In this document: piece after piece, positions 12,039 through 24,752 of the stretch | Layout of the letters: each line of letters begins with the position of its first letter | Numbering within the stretch: position 1 is the first letter of the stretch | Assembly (NCBI GenBank): GCA_012295275.1 | Contig: CM022670.1 | Coordinates: 37,254,689 to 37,316,688, forward strand | DNA: 62,000 bases | Origin: Chrysomallon squamiferum | Taxonomy: Eukaryota > Mollusca > Gastropoda > Neomphalida > Peltospiridae | Reading direction: 5' to 3' | Program-made: the position numbers and the translations under genes | The notes under the pieces: generated by a model | What the model saw: only the letters and a program-made list of their open reading frames with translations | Database searches by the model: none | What the model was told of the DNA's origin: nothing

Positions 12039-14877
12039 CAAAATCTTCAAAAACAAAATTAACATAACATAAATACTTACTATCTGCATCTTGGTCATGT
12101 ATTTTTTCCACCATAAATATTTTTGATATTCTGGTCCCAAAGCAGCCAGTCCGTAGTAGGTGTACATCATGAAATGTATAAATGAGTTGAGTGTTGAATG
12201 AAACGTTCCGAGTCCACCTGAAGTGATTAACACACACATTCAACCATGTCAATGAATTAGTGGCAGTTCAAAACACTGCAGTATTAACTGACATTAGGTC
12301 TGTAACAAAAATGGATTTGTAATGTCATTTGCTCTATGTGTATTTTCAAATTAAAAATATTCCTTGTTGCATGCATGTCTCAAGACCTTGAACTTAATGT
12401 AATGAATAATAAATAATCATTGACTCAAGATTTTTGACTATTTTTTCTTTTCTACTTTCTACATATCGATACAAGTTACCTTCAAGTAAGAACTATACAA
12501 ATGACATCTAGTAAGTAATCATATTAAGATCTGCCAACTTGAATATAAATATTTATAATATGTACAGGTTATTTTCACACCAGAAGGATGTGAATGATAC
12601 CTGATTATATTAAAATGTGCACAACTGAAAATAAATATTTATATTACATAGATACATCTTATACAAGATATGTAAGCAACACCTGATAAATAGTAATGTT
12701 AGAATTTACAGAGCTGAAACTAAATATTTTTATTCAAGAAATATCTGATAAAAGTATTAAATTTGCAGAGTGGAAATGACATATTTGAACTGCATATTGA
12801 CAGAAGTTATCTTTGTACAGGATGTGTAAGCACAAGCTGTAAGTATTAATATTAAAATCTGAGGAAACTAAAATATTTATATTAACAAACCTGGGACAAA
12901 CTTGACTCCAAACCACCACGACACTGGCATGATTCCATGATGAAACACATGCAGAAACGAGACCTGATTGAACTTCTTTCTCAGAATGAAGAAAATCTGA
13001 AATCTGATCAGTATTTGTAATAATTAAATTCTTTTGCCTGTGTGTGTAAGACCAGTTGCCAAACACAAATTCAAATGAAGATAAAAATAAGGTTTTTTTT
13101 CCAGAGCTCGAGGATTTAATGCTGAATAATGCCAAGACTGTGTTGTGTAGTATCCGTTTTACTACAAAATCAGCTGTTTTTTCAATTGAAATCAGCTACT
13201 GTTTGAAATTTAACTGGGTTTGTTTAGTGCAAACTGTACAACTGTCAATCTGAATAAACAATACATGAAACATAACCAGTAGATGCAAATTTGAAATGTA
13301 CTGATATAAAAAACATAAATAAATAATAAATAATAAATAAAAAAAAACATTCTGAATATTAAATTTATTAAATATCAAAATCAAAATTTTATTTTTTCCT
13401 TGTTTAGAATTTCTTTTCCACACATATTAAGTAATGTTTTTAATGTTAAATTATTGTACGTGAACAAAATTGTAAATGTAAAAATAGACACAGATTCTTA
13501 CAGTATCAAATAACTCCACATATTTGGTTATGTAAAATAACCAGCACACTTTAGCCATCTGTAAAAAAAGAAAAAACAAAATAAAAGTCCATTTTTGATC
13601 AACAAAATAAAAAATAACACTTAGACTTGTAGCTGAGTTATGAATACTGAAACATGCTTTTTGGAGAAAATATTAAAAGTGAAAGGAAACATGCAGTAAA
13701 AAAACTGACACTTCCAAAACATCACAACTTTGAGTCAGATCTTGTGTGATTATAAATAATGTATATGCAATACAACAACATTTTAAAAAGAAAAAAAAAC
13801 AGTAATGGATTCTTAATCTGTATTTGGATTAATTAGTTACTCAAATTACTTAACTATGAGTATTGAATTACAAGGACACAAAGAAGGTGTTAATGTAATA
13901 TCAACATACGAAAAAACGATTAACTGAAGCTGTAAAATTAGAAAACAGCAAGATATGTATTTTCTGCTTCATCATCTAATTTACATATCAATAATCTGTC
14001 CAATTCTTGACAATTTCTTATACTATAGTTTTTTTTTTAACTAAACACCTGTGTATATTAAGACATAAAAAAAAGAGAGAGAGAGAACCTGTATCCAGCC
14101 TATAAGTTAAGTTTTCAAGAAATCTTTGACAGTATAAATTTTCTATTGACAGTTACCCGAATGGCTTGTGGTGAAGATGAATAATCAACTGGTTGACATC
14201 TGTAACTGTAGCCTGCCAGCCAGCCAGCATTTAAAAACTGAAATATGATTGGTCAGTTATAAGCAATAAAAAAAATAAAATCATATTTAAAAAAAATTAA
14301 ATAAATATTATTTATGATACATTTGCTTACATCATAAAACTGGGTTTTTTTTCACAAAAACTATATTGATCATCCATGTTTACCACAGTTAAATTCACTT
14401 TGTTAATTTTTCAATCTGTCTTCATCTTTTTAGTTGTTTCTGTTTCATTTTTATGCCTCAAACGTTATTCAGATACTCAAAAGACTCCTGTGTATACCTC
14501 TTCTAACAAGTATGCAGATAACAGAACCATGAAAAAGTTGTACACAAGTAAAACTTTCTTCAGTTTGAAGGGTTTCCTGTCCCGCATGAACCACGGTCCC
14601 AGCTTGACAATGACCAAGTAGAGACACACAATAACGAAACCAGGAACAGGCGACGACATAGAAAACCAGTCAGCAACGCGAGGATCTGGAAAGAAACTCA
14701 AGTTTGTAATGCAGCAGGTAATACTGAGAAACATCATGTTGATTTTTATAATCATTAATTAGTTTCATGTTGTGTTAACTCTATGCTGATATAACCAGCT
14801 GTCTGTGTTTGTTCAGAGGTTTGCCACGTACCTGCATTCTCAAGCACTTCATCCCACTTCTTCATCAAAGATGCCAT
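10904..14877 (-). CDS. ELOVL1/7: ELOVL1/7-like very-long-chain fatty acid elongase
   Basis: Multi-pass ER 3-ketoacyl-CoA synthase that adds two carbons from malonyl-CoA to long acyl-CoAs. Seven coding exons on the minus strand: 14877-14832, 14685-14498, 14237-14157, 13558-13502, 12996-12891, 12217-12081 and 11122-10904. All have GT-AG borders and agreeing phases, giving 277 residues, close to vertebrate ELOVL1 (279) and ELOVL7 (281). Hallmarks: DPRVADW near the N-terminus, an LRKK motif (129-132), the catalytic histidine box HVFHH (140-144), MYTYYGL after the box, and a C-terminal KTKLN, which is a KXKXX ER-retrieval signal. The DPRV N-terminus and QNG-type tail fit ELOVL1/7 better than ELOVL4 or ELOVL2/5; that subclass call is inference. 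The start is the first ATG, in frame with the family N-terminus. Introns carry large AAT and AT microsatellites. The last exon's acceptor sits in a tandem duplication. A noncoding 5' exon probably lies upstream. Confidence 0.93.
11101..11192. repeat. 46-bp tandem duplication spanning a splice acceptor
   Basis: Copies at 11101-11146 and 11147-11192 match over about 44 of 46 positions. On the minus strand each copy holds the polypyrimidine tract, the CAG acceptor and the first codons (TQFICVVI) of the last elongase exon. The downstream acceptor (exon from 11122) keeps the reading frame. The upstream copy (exon from 11168) would insert 46 bases and shift it. Confidence 0.9.
11360..11395. repeat. 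(AT)n microsatellite in elongase intron 6
   Basis: Uninterrupted AT dinucleotides inside the last elongase intron. Confidence 0.93.
11475..11551. repeat. (AAT)n microsatellite in elongase intron 6
   Basis: AAT array with a few GAT interruptions inside the last elongase intron. Confidence 0.93.
11947..12037. repeat. (AAT)n microsatellite in elongase intron 6
   Basis: About 30 uninterrupted AAT units only some 44 bases downstream (minus strand) of exon 6. Poly-Tyr or poly-Ile frames that extend from exon 6 into it are not coding. Confidence 0.95.
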
Positions 14878-14942
14878 TTTGTGATTTTTTTTTTTTTTTT
14901 TTCTCAGGTTAGCCTGGTACAGATTGTCAAAACTTCATAACA

Positions 14943-16202
14943 CTGTAAACAAAACAAAAATTTTATAAATAAATGAAAAAAAAAAAAAAAATGGAATATC
15001 TACCAAAACTTTTTCTGTAACTTATGAGAATGGAAATTCTCTGTAGAAAAAAATAAAATAGGTAAATATTTTAAGTTTTTACAAAAAATAGTGAAAAATC
15101 AGTTAAAGTGAGACCTGTGTAATAAACAATACTATGTGTTAATTCTTTTTTTTCTTTTTTTCCCTAATTCATAATATTTTTTGCATATGAGTTATTTTTT
15201 TTCTTAGAATTAATTATTATTTGACTAAGATTTATTTAGAAAATAATAATACTGATAGTTTCTTTTCTTTTTTTTTATCTATTTTTATTATCCATGATTT
15301 GATAAACAGAAAATAATTTGAAAAAACTTTGATATCTGTTTTTTTATTTGATGGTGTGATAAATATGTTTCTGTTTCAATGTAAACTAACATCAGCAGTT
15401 TTGACAAGCACTGAGTTTTCAACATGCTGTCACTGGCCACACATTATCTGTCCTGAATCATAGACAGATAGAACTGATTTCATTTTACCACATTAAAAAC
15501 TGAAAACAAATCACTATACCATATATATAGTCTGAAATTTTGAACTAAAACAAGTATGTTGTACTTTTTAAGCTGAAATGATTTAAAATATTATATAATA
15601 TTTACTGCTATAAACGAATGAAAAATAATAATAATTTTATTAACTTTGACATTCTAAGATTCTTTTAATGTATGTAAAACATGTTTGTTTTACAGAACTC
15701 TGCATATATTGTTTTTTAAGCTACATCCAATAAGAGAAGCAGACTGAGATTTTACAATTTCAAAAATATTGTAATTTTCTTATTTAAGATTTTTTAAATA
15801 ATTTTACTACTTATTTATTTCTTTTTAAAAAAAATTTAAAATAATCATTTGCAAAATTAAATATATAAACTGCTCCCATATTTTCTAAAACTGACAAACA
15901 AGGAGTTTTATGACTTCTGAAACAGCCTTGATCCACAAATTAAACATTGTGAAACTGCTTGACACAAATTCCCAATTAATACTCACTTAGAAAAACAAAA
16001 TATTTAGCTAAAAGTGTCATAACAGCATCATAACAATAACAGTAATGTTAAGTGATCTCTGTTCTTTATAATAACAATAATACCAACAAACACATTCTGC
16101 CTGCTAAACTTCTACAATTACTTTGTATTTAACTGGTGAATTCAAAAATTATCAGTTGGATTTTTTATATATTTTTTAATCTTATTATTTTTATTATTAT
16201 TA

Positions 16203-16233
<31 letters not shown>

Positions 16234-16500
16234 CTTTATCACAGTTCAAAGATACACCTATCTGTAAACAGTGAAAACGATTAAAGGTGTATTGTAAGAC
16301 ACAAATAACTACTAATACAGGTGATATGTCTGCATGAGTGGAATTTGTGGGAAAAAAAAAAAAATCATAGATGAGAGTAACTTTTCTTAAAATTGCACGA
16401 AAATAATTTTGACACTGGTACAAAGAAATTCATGTAAATATATATGCAAAATCTAAACTTAGTCAAGTGAGTGCTTCTTGTTTAACTTTTGTATGTAATA
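14943..16500. other. 5' flank or 5' intron of the elongase, no gene seen
   Basis: AT-rich DNA with long T-runs (for example 16201-16230). On the minus strand a TTTACAG acceptor near 14942 would start a 5' untranslated segment leading to the elongase ATG at 14877, so this stretch may be a 5' intron. No coding frame is supported. Confidence 0.4.
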
Positions 16501-16519
16501 CTTTGTTTTACATAGTATA

Positions 16520-16712
16520 CAGATAAAATTGTTACTTTGTATGTATATATGTATTGTAAAATTGTTACTTTGTATGTGTATATGTATATAAAATTGTTAC
16601 TTTGTATGTATATATATATTGTAAAATTGTTACTTTGTATGTGTATATGTATTGTAAAATTGTTACTTTGTATATATGTATATAAAATTGTTACTTTGTA
16701 TGTATACATATA
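16520..16712. repeat. minisatellite of six units, 28-33 bp each
   Basis: Six head-to-tail units begin AAAATTGTTACTTTGTAT and end in a variable TATA/TGTA tail. The constant 18-base head and drifting AT-rich tail suggest expansion from a TATG-rich seed. The repetitive frame across it on the minus strand is not a gene. Confidence 0.9.
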
Positions 16713-16827
16713 ATTATATAAATTAAAACTGTTATTCATTATTAATGGCTCAGTAGCATATATCCATTCATTAGTCATACTTGAAATTGATTTCGAAATA
16801 TGTATATGTGTGTATATTAATGTTTTG

Positions 16828-16847
16828 CATGTATGTATGTATACATG

Positions 16848-16880
<33 letters not shown>

Positions 16881-16928
16881 GTGTGTATTTATGTATGTAT
16901 GTATGTATGTATGTATGTATTCTATGTA

Positions 16929-16994
<66 letters not shown>

Positions 16995-17008
16995 CTATGT
17001 ATGTATGT
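16828..17008. repeat. (GTAT)n and (GT)n compound microsatellite
   Basis: GTAT tetranucleotides from about 16828 to 16934 pass into about 29 GT units ending near 16993, then GTAT again. All three plus-strand frames across it are repeat artefacts. Confidence 0.95.
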
Positions 17009-17039
17009 AAAGCACACTCAAACGATTAATGGTAACTAG

Positions 17040-17093
17040 TTGACTCGGTCAGTAAAAGCAATGAGTTGAATAGGTTTTTTTTTTTAAAGTAAT

Positions 17094-17125
<32 letters not shown>

Positions 17126-18334
17126 TAAATAATTTCATATATAAAACTGCCCTTGCCTACCTGCCTGGTTTCTAAGTGTTTCACCAAGTCAACAACCACT
17201 TCTAAATATATCTACAGTCACTGAGTCACTCAGTGATTATCGTATGATATTGATAGTTGATACGCTCCAAGTTTCACTTGCGAACAGTGGTTAAAAAATA
17301 ATAATAATAAAATAATAATAATAATAATATTAATAAATAAATAAATGCACTGCATTAATTTCTTCCCTTTGATTTTACAAAACCGAATTTAAAATTTTCT
17401 AGAAGTTGAACATTTTTATTACGGCGCGCCATACAAAAATGTCAGTCATCCCACAGCAACGAACATCACCTGACTTTTCACGACATTAAAGTACACCGTA
17501 CTAGAATACGAAGAAAGCTAAAACGAACTGACTTAGCACAAACCTGTTATAGTTCATTAACACATAATAAGTGCGTGTGAACTATGCTTAAATGTTACAG
17601 AACAACCAAACAGGAACCGGCATCCGATAAAAAAAAAAAATGTATAAATAAATAAAAAGCCTCGTGCATTAAACTAGCGAAATCCGAAGAGCATTTCTCG
17701 AAATGTAACGAAACATTACGAATGGTTCCGATTGACAACGGAAATGGTTACCGCACAGTAATTCTTCCGACAAGAGTGTGTATGTTAGTTCACATTAACA
17801 GCAGTAACGAGTGATCATAATTTGATTTAAATTAAAATAATAATAATAATAATAATAATAATTAAAAAATTAGAAGTTAATATATTGCAGTTTGATTGTG
17901 TATATACATAATAGCTTAATTTATTCTTTCTTTGTAAATTTATTCTAAAATTATTTCTTATAGTTTTCTTTAATAATAATAATAATAATAATTATAATAA
18001 TAACGTCACAAGAACAAATATACATCCTTACCTATAGAAAAAGTAATTATATTTCAAATGACTCTATTAACACAGTCACCAAAACTGAATAACAATATCG
18101 GTTCATGTCAAGCACATTCACCTGCCATCAGGTTCAAAGGTCAAAGATAAACTATCTATCGAGTAATCCAAACACGTTCTATAAGTATACAGTGATCCAC
18201 AGGCCTTCATAACAGATTTGTATTTATTATACCATTCGTTAACAAAAATAATAATAATTAAATTATTTTTTTTAAATACTACTAATAAAAATGTATCGTT
18301 ATTAAAATAATAATAATAATAGTAATAGTAATAG

Positions 18335-18375
<41 letters not shown>

Positions 18376-18668
18376 GATATAGTCATTGTAATAGTAGTAA
18401 TAATAATACCATCATTAAATTCTTGCTTTCGTGATGACGATGATTATAAAGATAATAACAAAAATAACATTATTATTATTATTACCCAATTATTGGCTAT
18501 GAAGGTTGTGGTATGTGTTATGCTGTTTATCGGAAGCTGCATGTAAATGATCCCTTGCTCCTAACTGAAATAGAGTTATCTGCAGGGGTTTTCTTCTCTC
18601 ATTATCTGTGTTATTTTGAACTATATATTATCTTTAGATAATCGCAAGTTAAAAACGAACGTTAAAAT

Positions 18669-18699
<31 letters not shown>

Positions 18700-19513
18700 C
18701 ACTAATAACATATTTGTTTCACTAAAAATATTTTATATTTTAAAATTAATATTTAAATTCTTTTCATGGTAACATTATTGATTTATTGTTTTAACTCAAG
18801 CGCAGTAACATATACATAGACCTGCGATCCCCTATCAACACCGATATTAAAAAGAATGAATGAAGGAGAAAAAGGAATCTAGGAATTGCTGAGGATAGAG
18901 AATAAAACAACCAGATCAGTTCAAAGACAAAAATCACAGACCAATTCGTTTTTTATTTTATTTTATTTCATTTAATTATTTTATGTCAAATTATTATATG
19001 TGCTGCAGTTGATAAATAGTAGTTGAATTAATCATAACCTTTTTTTTTTTTACAAAGCTCAGATTGAAAAAAAATTAAAACAATTCACAAAAGAAGAATA
19101 CAAAAGCTACACGATTTCGTTGCATAACTATACACGCGATGAGGCAACCGTTGTTTCATATATGAACGTAATGCAGGGGGGCACTGGACCGTTGACTCCA
19201 AGGCAAGAGCAAACGCCTCCATTAGCGCAGCAAGCTGAGTTGTGGCGTAATTAACTCTTTTATCAAAACGAACCAAGCGTGTCAAGCCGTGAACTGGAGT
19301 ACACAAATCTAAATTAACAAACATTTTGTTCAGTCTTCAGTTCTAGAAGGTAAGCCCTTCTCTCGGCGTCTTAAAACTTGGGACGATTTTTGCATCAGAC
19401 TGCAAACAGTTCTGTCCAGTTTTGCGTGAAGCTTTTGTGTGATGACTACGTTCTGAGGCTAAAAAAAAGAAAAGAAAGGAAAGCATAAAACGAGATCGCT
19501 TTTCTCAGCTAGG
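17040..19513. other. region between the divergent elongase and CABIT genes
   Basis: The elongase (minus) and the CABIT gene (plus) start head-to-head with about 4.6 kb between their ATGs. The stretch has a poly(A) run (17099-17125), AAT runs (about 17840 and 17970), TTTA repeats near 18670 and slightly more CpG at 17420-17780 and 19090-19510, where promoters may lie. A minus-strand frame at 19085-19324 has no recognisable domain and is probably chance. Confidence 0.4.
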
Positions 19514-19920
19514 ATGAGTAGCCGGGGCAAAAGCAACAGTGTGAAAAAATGTGCTTCACGCTCGGGAGGCGAGGATACCAAAGCAAAATGGAGTTCGTTC
19601 ACTTACTCCTTGGAGAACCTGGTCGAGCATTTCGCTCTTCCTCAGGTCGTGCGCTGCAACATCCAGTCGCTGTTCACGAAGCATCGCAGTCCCCTGCCCG
19701 TCAACCTCGGCCAGCCGATGCTGCTGTTTGACACCCGCTCCGTGTGCAAGCTCCTCGCTAGAAACGTGTTGTGGAACCGAGCTGCTCGAAGATATGGGGA
19801 GACGGAAGAAACCATTGTCATCCCTGAAGACTACGAAGGTAAAATTTTTAGATGTGTTAGTGTTTAGTATTTAGTTTGAAAACGTGGCTGAGCTTGATCA
19901 ATGGTTATTTGGTTATTTTG

Positions 19921-19999
<79 letters not shown>

Positions 20000-22900
20000 T
20001 TTACAAACGGGTTTGAAGCATTATTCTCCCTTCGCAAAACTCAGCAATGCCACTCACAGGATTATGATGTAATTTCGCTTAGCCTGCATTGCCCGTACTT
20101 TTGAAAGAAACACCGACAACGAACCAGGGTCAAGATGTATATATGACGTAATGTCTTGTATTTGTACACTTCAAGTCCATGAATATACCTTGAGATGAGA
20201 AATAAGAAATATCCAATCTCATAACTATCTAATAACCAAGTTATGTCAGATACAGTTATTTAAAGGCTCAACCATGTTATTTTTAATTTGTTTGTACCCG
20301 CATACATATAAATGAAACAATAATAATTTAAAAAAAACACCAAAGAACAACAACAAAAAACCTACAGAATAGAAAATATTAACACCTAATCAGTTAGTTA
20401 CAAATATTAAATATAGAAGTGAAGAATCTTCCTCTGAAAGGTGTTAAACTATACCATAAATATGACGAATTCATTTTTTTATATATAATTAAATAAGATA
20501 CATATAACATGAAAGTGAAAAACTGTAAAAATAGCAAATGCGTTTATGTTTAAATTTGTCTCCGATCTAAACTGAGATCCATGCAATGATAAAGTTGAAT
20601 GGATACTTAGAGTTCAAATATAGGACAGAAAAACGAAATCATTATTTAATATTTTAGTTATTTGATTATTATCACAAGAAGACAATACTTTTGTCATATC
20701 ACTGACATGCCAGATTTAAATTCAACTTGAATTGAACAGACAATGTTTAATGAACCCTGGATTTTAAAGTAATATATGTGAAAAGCAAAATGTGTACGAC
20801 TAGAAAGCAAAAAAAATGAGTAAATAGTCAAGGTTTTCCTATTTCTTCCCTATAATAATATACTGTCTCTTTTACACTCTACGGTTTAACTATATGAAAG
20901 GAAAAGGGGAGAAAAAATATTAAAGAATTCTTGTTTATTCATCCTTAACTCTTTGTCAGTATTCAGAAGAGTAATGAAGTTAGAATACTGTATTGACTCA
21001 CATACACAAATGTAGCGAAATAAAGGGCGTTTTCTATCTTGCCATAACTAACCAACGATGCATTACGTTCGTGATGATATATCCCTTGAAATATATGTCG
21101 AAAGCTTCAAAAAAAAAAAAAAAAAAAATTCATTGACATGGTGAAAAAGTTATCTTCTTTTCTTCTATTGCATAAACCAAATGGATATTTAGAGAGACAT
21201 TAAAATACCACTGTGATTTTAAAATAACTGACATGGGGGAAATAAAAAGATGTGATTGTCAGAAAGAAGAAACAGCAAAATAATATTTCTAAACGCTACA
21301 AATTTGAAGTACCCAGCAGAAACAGTCAACTAAATTGGTATGGGACTAACAAATGATACAAAAGATCGATATGCTTCTACTTTTTCAAGGAAGGTAACTG
21401 ATAAATGCTGATAAAATTTCTCTTGCTTCTAATATAAAACATGCGTTTATCATTCATCCATATGAAATAAATTTATAATTTTAACGCAGGTTACTAATCT
21501 TTTGGGAATGAGGTGGTAATATACAGTCTTTTTTTCTCTCTCTCTCTCTCTCTCTCTTTTTTTTCAACCGATGTAATACAAACGACATAAGACATTTTGC
21601 TGCTATTTTGATATACGCGTCACGAAACTGCTTTGGCGTGTGATTTACAACTTATAGGGCGATCTACAAGTAAAAAAAGAGCAAATCTAACATATTTCTA
21701 TATCACGCGAAAGGATAATTATTATATTCCTTTAACATGTCGGTTCATAGCAGGCAGGTAAAGTAATACAACAGATTAGACCTAGCTTGGATCGGAAATG
21801 AATTAAACAGGCAAAACCCTTAAGAAGATGGCTAAAGATTTTTACAACGTGAACAGCGACGACACGAAGGCAGTTGCATTTTGGGAAGAAATGGCCTTGG
21901 AATGAACCAAAGAACCTTCCAACTACACCTTGATGATTTCTGTTGGCTGCAAATGAGGAAGAATGCTGAAGAACTTTTTCTTGCATTTCTAGCAGATGTT
22001 TGCTCAATTCATCAATAAAATTATTCAAATTATAAAAATATAATCAAAGGAAAATTTCGTTCATTTATGCCGTTAAAAAATAATTTTTAAATATCCCAAG
22101 AATAAACAAAATGATAATTAAAATAAGTGCGAAGAACAAACACCAAAACATAATCTGCTCGGCGTAGATCACACGCCAAAGTAGCATCGACATTTTAATA
22201 TTAACAGTTATTAGTAACACATGATTTTTTGTATTAAAATCATATAATAACAATCCCGCCAGTTCATCAATTATCAGTGTGGACTAATTTCTGTGTGCTT
22301 TCCACAGACAGGATGGTATAACTGTATTCAGGTCTTTGGTGCACTAGTTGTAACAACAAGGGAAACAGTCCACTGAGCGAACCGAAAAGATTCGATCCAG
22401 GCATTCATCATGCCAAAGATGAGCACTATAATCACTTAATTAAACCTTTTCCCACAGCACATTTTTCTGAATACCTCATTTTGAGTCTGTTTTATCTACC
22501 TTCTGATTGTATATGTAAAACGAAATAAACTGAAATTAAAAAAAAAAAAAAAAAAAAGAAATATATAGATAGATTTTTTTTTTTTTTAAATATATATTTT
22601 AACAAAATAAAATAATAAAATAAATAAACAAATAAACAAATAAAAATGAATATTAAATAAAGGGGAGGGGAAAATAGAAGAGAAAGAAAGGAAACACAAA
22701 TGTAAAGCTTACTGGATTAATATAAATACCTTAATACCACCCGATTACAACTGTTTGTACAAGTATTAAGAATAATTAAATTTGTTTCTTCTTTAATTAG
22801 CACGAGAAGCGCATATCTTTATAACACCACTAATTTCCATTTCCATGACATGGTATGAGGGCAATACTTGATTATCTTGCACACATGACAGAAATTATCT

Positions 22901-23557
22901 TACACGTATAACAAAACTAATTGCAATCAGCAGGGCTGCCAAGAGAATTTTTTTTTCAAAATACTAATAAAAAGAAGTAAGTGTGGTGCGATAAGTTTAG
23001 TGATGTTTGAGTATGTGAATGTAAGCGTGTGTCGGGCTGAGGGTAATAGAAAGTGCTTGTTTTTGAGGAGATGTGGATGTTGCATGGTTTCTGTGGGGCC
23101 CTTCTTAGCTCTTGGGCCCCAGAACAAAGTACCGGCTGGATCCACCCCTTCTCTCAGGACACTGGCAAAAAGTTCCTCGTTAATCTGCTGTTTTGTAATA
23201 AAAACGTACACACTAATGCTCAACACTGGATTATGTACAATGACCTGACAAGAGTTCACTGAAATTTGTTTACTGCCATTTTGCTTGATTGACCATTTTC
23301 GGCCGGAACTGGGTGACACAGATTGGCATGTTTTGAAAATAAAAGTATTAACTGGACGTGTACAGGTGCTTAACAGGTGCTTAACGAAATGAAAGGCGGA
23401 TTATCGTGTAAAGCTGCTTTAGCTAATCGTGTTACGTGTTTCGCGATATTTTACAGTCTACGTTTTTAGGGATTAAAGTTCAAGTGTAGATTCGTTTGTA
23501 AATGAAGGAATTACTAATAATTATATGTGTACATAATTATAATTATATTAATATTAT

Positions 23558-23618
<61 letters not shown>

Positions 23619-24752
23619 TCATTTGGTTTCATATGTTATCCTTGTTTAATCTTATCTTCTTTTTATAATTATATTATGGTTGTGTTGTTGTTATTAATAG
23701 TAGCAATAGCATAGCAATAGCATAAACAGACGCAGTAGTAATAATAATATATATAATTATAGTAGAAATTATTGAACAACACGAAATTGTACATATTCAT
23801 ACATTCTTTCTCGCTTTTTACCCACACACAAATAAAGTATCACACTCGAAACTCTGCATACTATTATATGAGATAAAAACAAAAATGAATAAACTCTACT
23901 TTTTTTTTTTTTTCTTTCGCTCCAGGAAACTTCGTTCGGTTGCGATCAAGAACGGCGAAGGACAATTCTGTGCATACGTCTATTGAGTCTGTGGCCAGCT
24001 ACAAAATTCCCGCCTTCCTGAACCTGACGTTGATGACTGCTTTCAAGCTCGCCACTGATAAAAACAGCAACGACTACCCACGGCTGGAATATGCTCCAGG
24101 TAATATTTTCATAGTGGAGAAAATCATCAAAGGAACAGCCCGAGTTAAGCAGCAGTCTAAACTGTTCAAGTCGACCGAACCGGTGACAACAGACGTGTAT
24201 TACTTGAAATGTCACGACGAACGTCAAACCTCGTTGCTGGTGCCGCTCTCTCAGAAGGGGGAATTTGCCGAAATTCTCACGAACCCGCAAGACAAGGGGA
24301 AGTTGTCGACTACGAGCGAAGATATCATAGCTACCCAGAAATACCCGCTCGTTGTCAGATACGTATACGGCGGTTCCAAACCTCGCCTGACCTCTTTTTC
24401 GGGACTCTTCACTTTGCTCGATTCCTTCCAAGAAACGACCGTGCTGGCATGCAGCCTTCATGGCCCACAGTTTACACTTTTGGAACTGCCCCTCTCAACC
24501 CCACTTCAGTTCGAAGTTGCCGTCAACAACAATGACTTGTTTCATTTGCCTATCGTTAAAAGCGCGATACAAATGTGCAGGTCAAAAGGGAGCATCTTCA
24601 AAAAGGATATAAAGTTTAAGTACAAGTTCGCACAAAGATATTCGGAAACATTTCGTGATAAAAGTGACTGTGACGAAAATGGCGATTTGGATCCTCCCAG
24701 TGCACGCAGCAGTGCCCGTCTAGGGATAACTCAGACGTACATATATTTATGA
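19514..24752 (+). CDS. CABIT-domain protein, GAREM-like
   Basis: Two coding exons, 19514-19838 and 23926-24752, joined by a GT-AG intron of about 4.1 kb in phase 1 (EDYEG/NFVRL), giving 383 residues. Residues 25-45 (KWSSFTYSLENLVEHFALPQ region) strongly resemble the start of the CABIT module in GAREM adaptors. Later features typical of CABIT are IVIPEDYEG, LLVPLSQKGEF and LPLSTPLQF. GAREM and THEMIS proteins are cytosolic adaptors for Grb2 in receptor tyrosine kinase or antigen-receptor signalling; that role is carried over from the family. No proline-rich Grb2-binding part or C-terminal SAM domain is seen. Either the protein is a short form, or the frame should splice on before the stop to exons I could not find. 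An 18-base A-run begins immediately after the TGA. The start is the first ATG of the frame. Confidence 0.72.
19924..19998. repeat. (ATT)n microsatellite in the CABIT gene intron
   Basis: About 25 ATT units some 85 bases after the exon 1 donor. Confidence 0.95.
19999..23565. other. interior of the CABIT gene intron
   Basis: Mostly unremarkable AT-rich intron. It includes a (CT)n run at about 21535-21557 and A-runs near 21110 and 22540. A minus-strand frame at 21732-22028 has mixed composition but no recognised family. A GC-richer patch at about 23070-23160 carries GGGGCCC and GGATCC words and may be an old dispersed-repeat remnant. Confidence 0.4.
23566..23618. repeat. (ATT)n microsatellite in the CABIT gene intron
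   Basis: Uninterrupted ATT array about 300 bases before the exon 2 acceptor. Confidence 0.95.

Noticed and set aside
19085-19324. 79-codon minus-strand frame upstream of the CABIT gene
   Set aside because: No domain and no supporting start or splice context; probably chance in a less AT-rich promoter region.
21732-22028. 98-codon minus-strand frame in the CABIT gene intron
   Set aside because: Mixed composition but no recognisable domain, no clear splice partners and location inside an intron; too weak to call.
23040-23320. GGGGCCC and GGATCC-rich patch, with similar words near 27050 and 37750-37920
   Set aside because: Looks like remnants of a dispersed repeat, but the three patches do not align well enough by eye to define one element.
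23946-24461. 171-codon minus-strand frame opposite CABIT exon 2
   Set aside because: It is the antisense shadow of a conserved coding exon and has no family features of its own.
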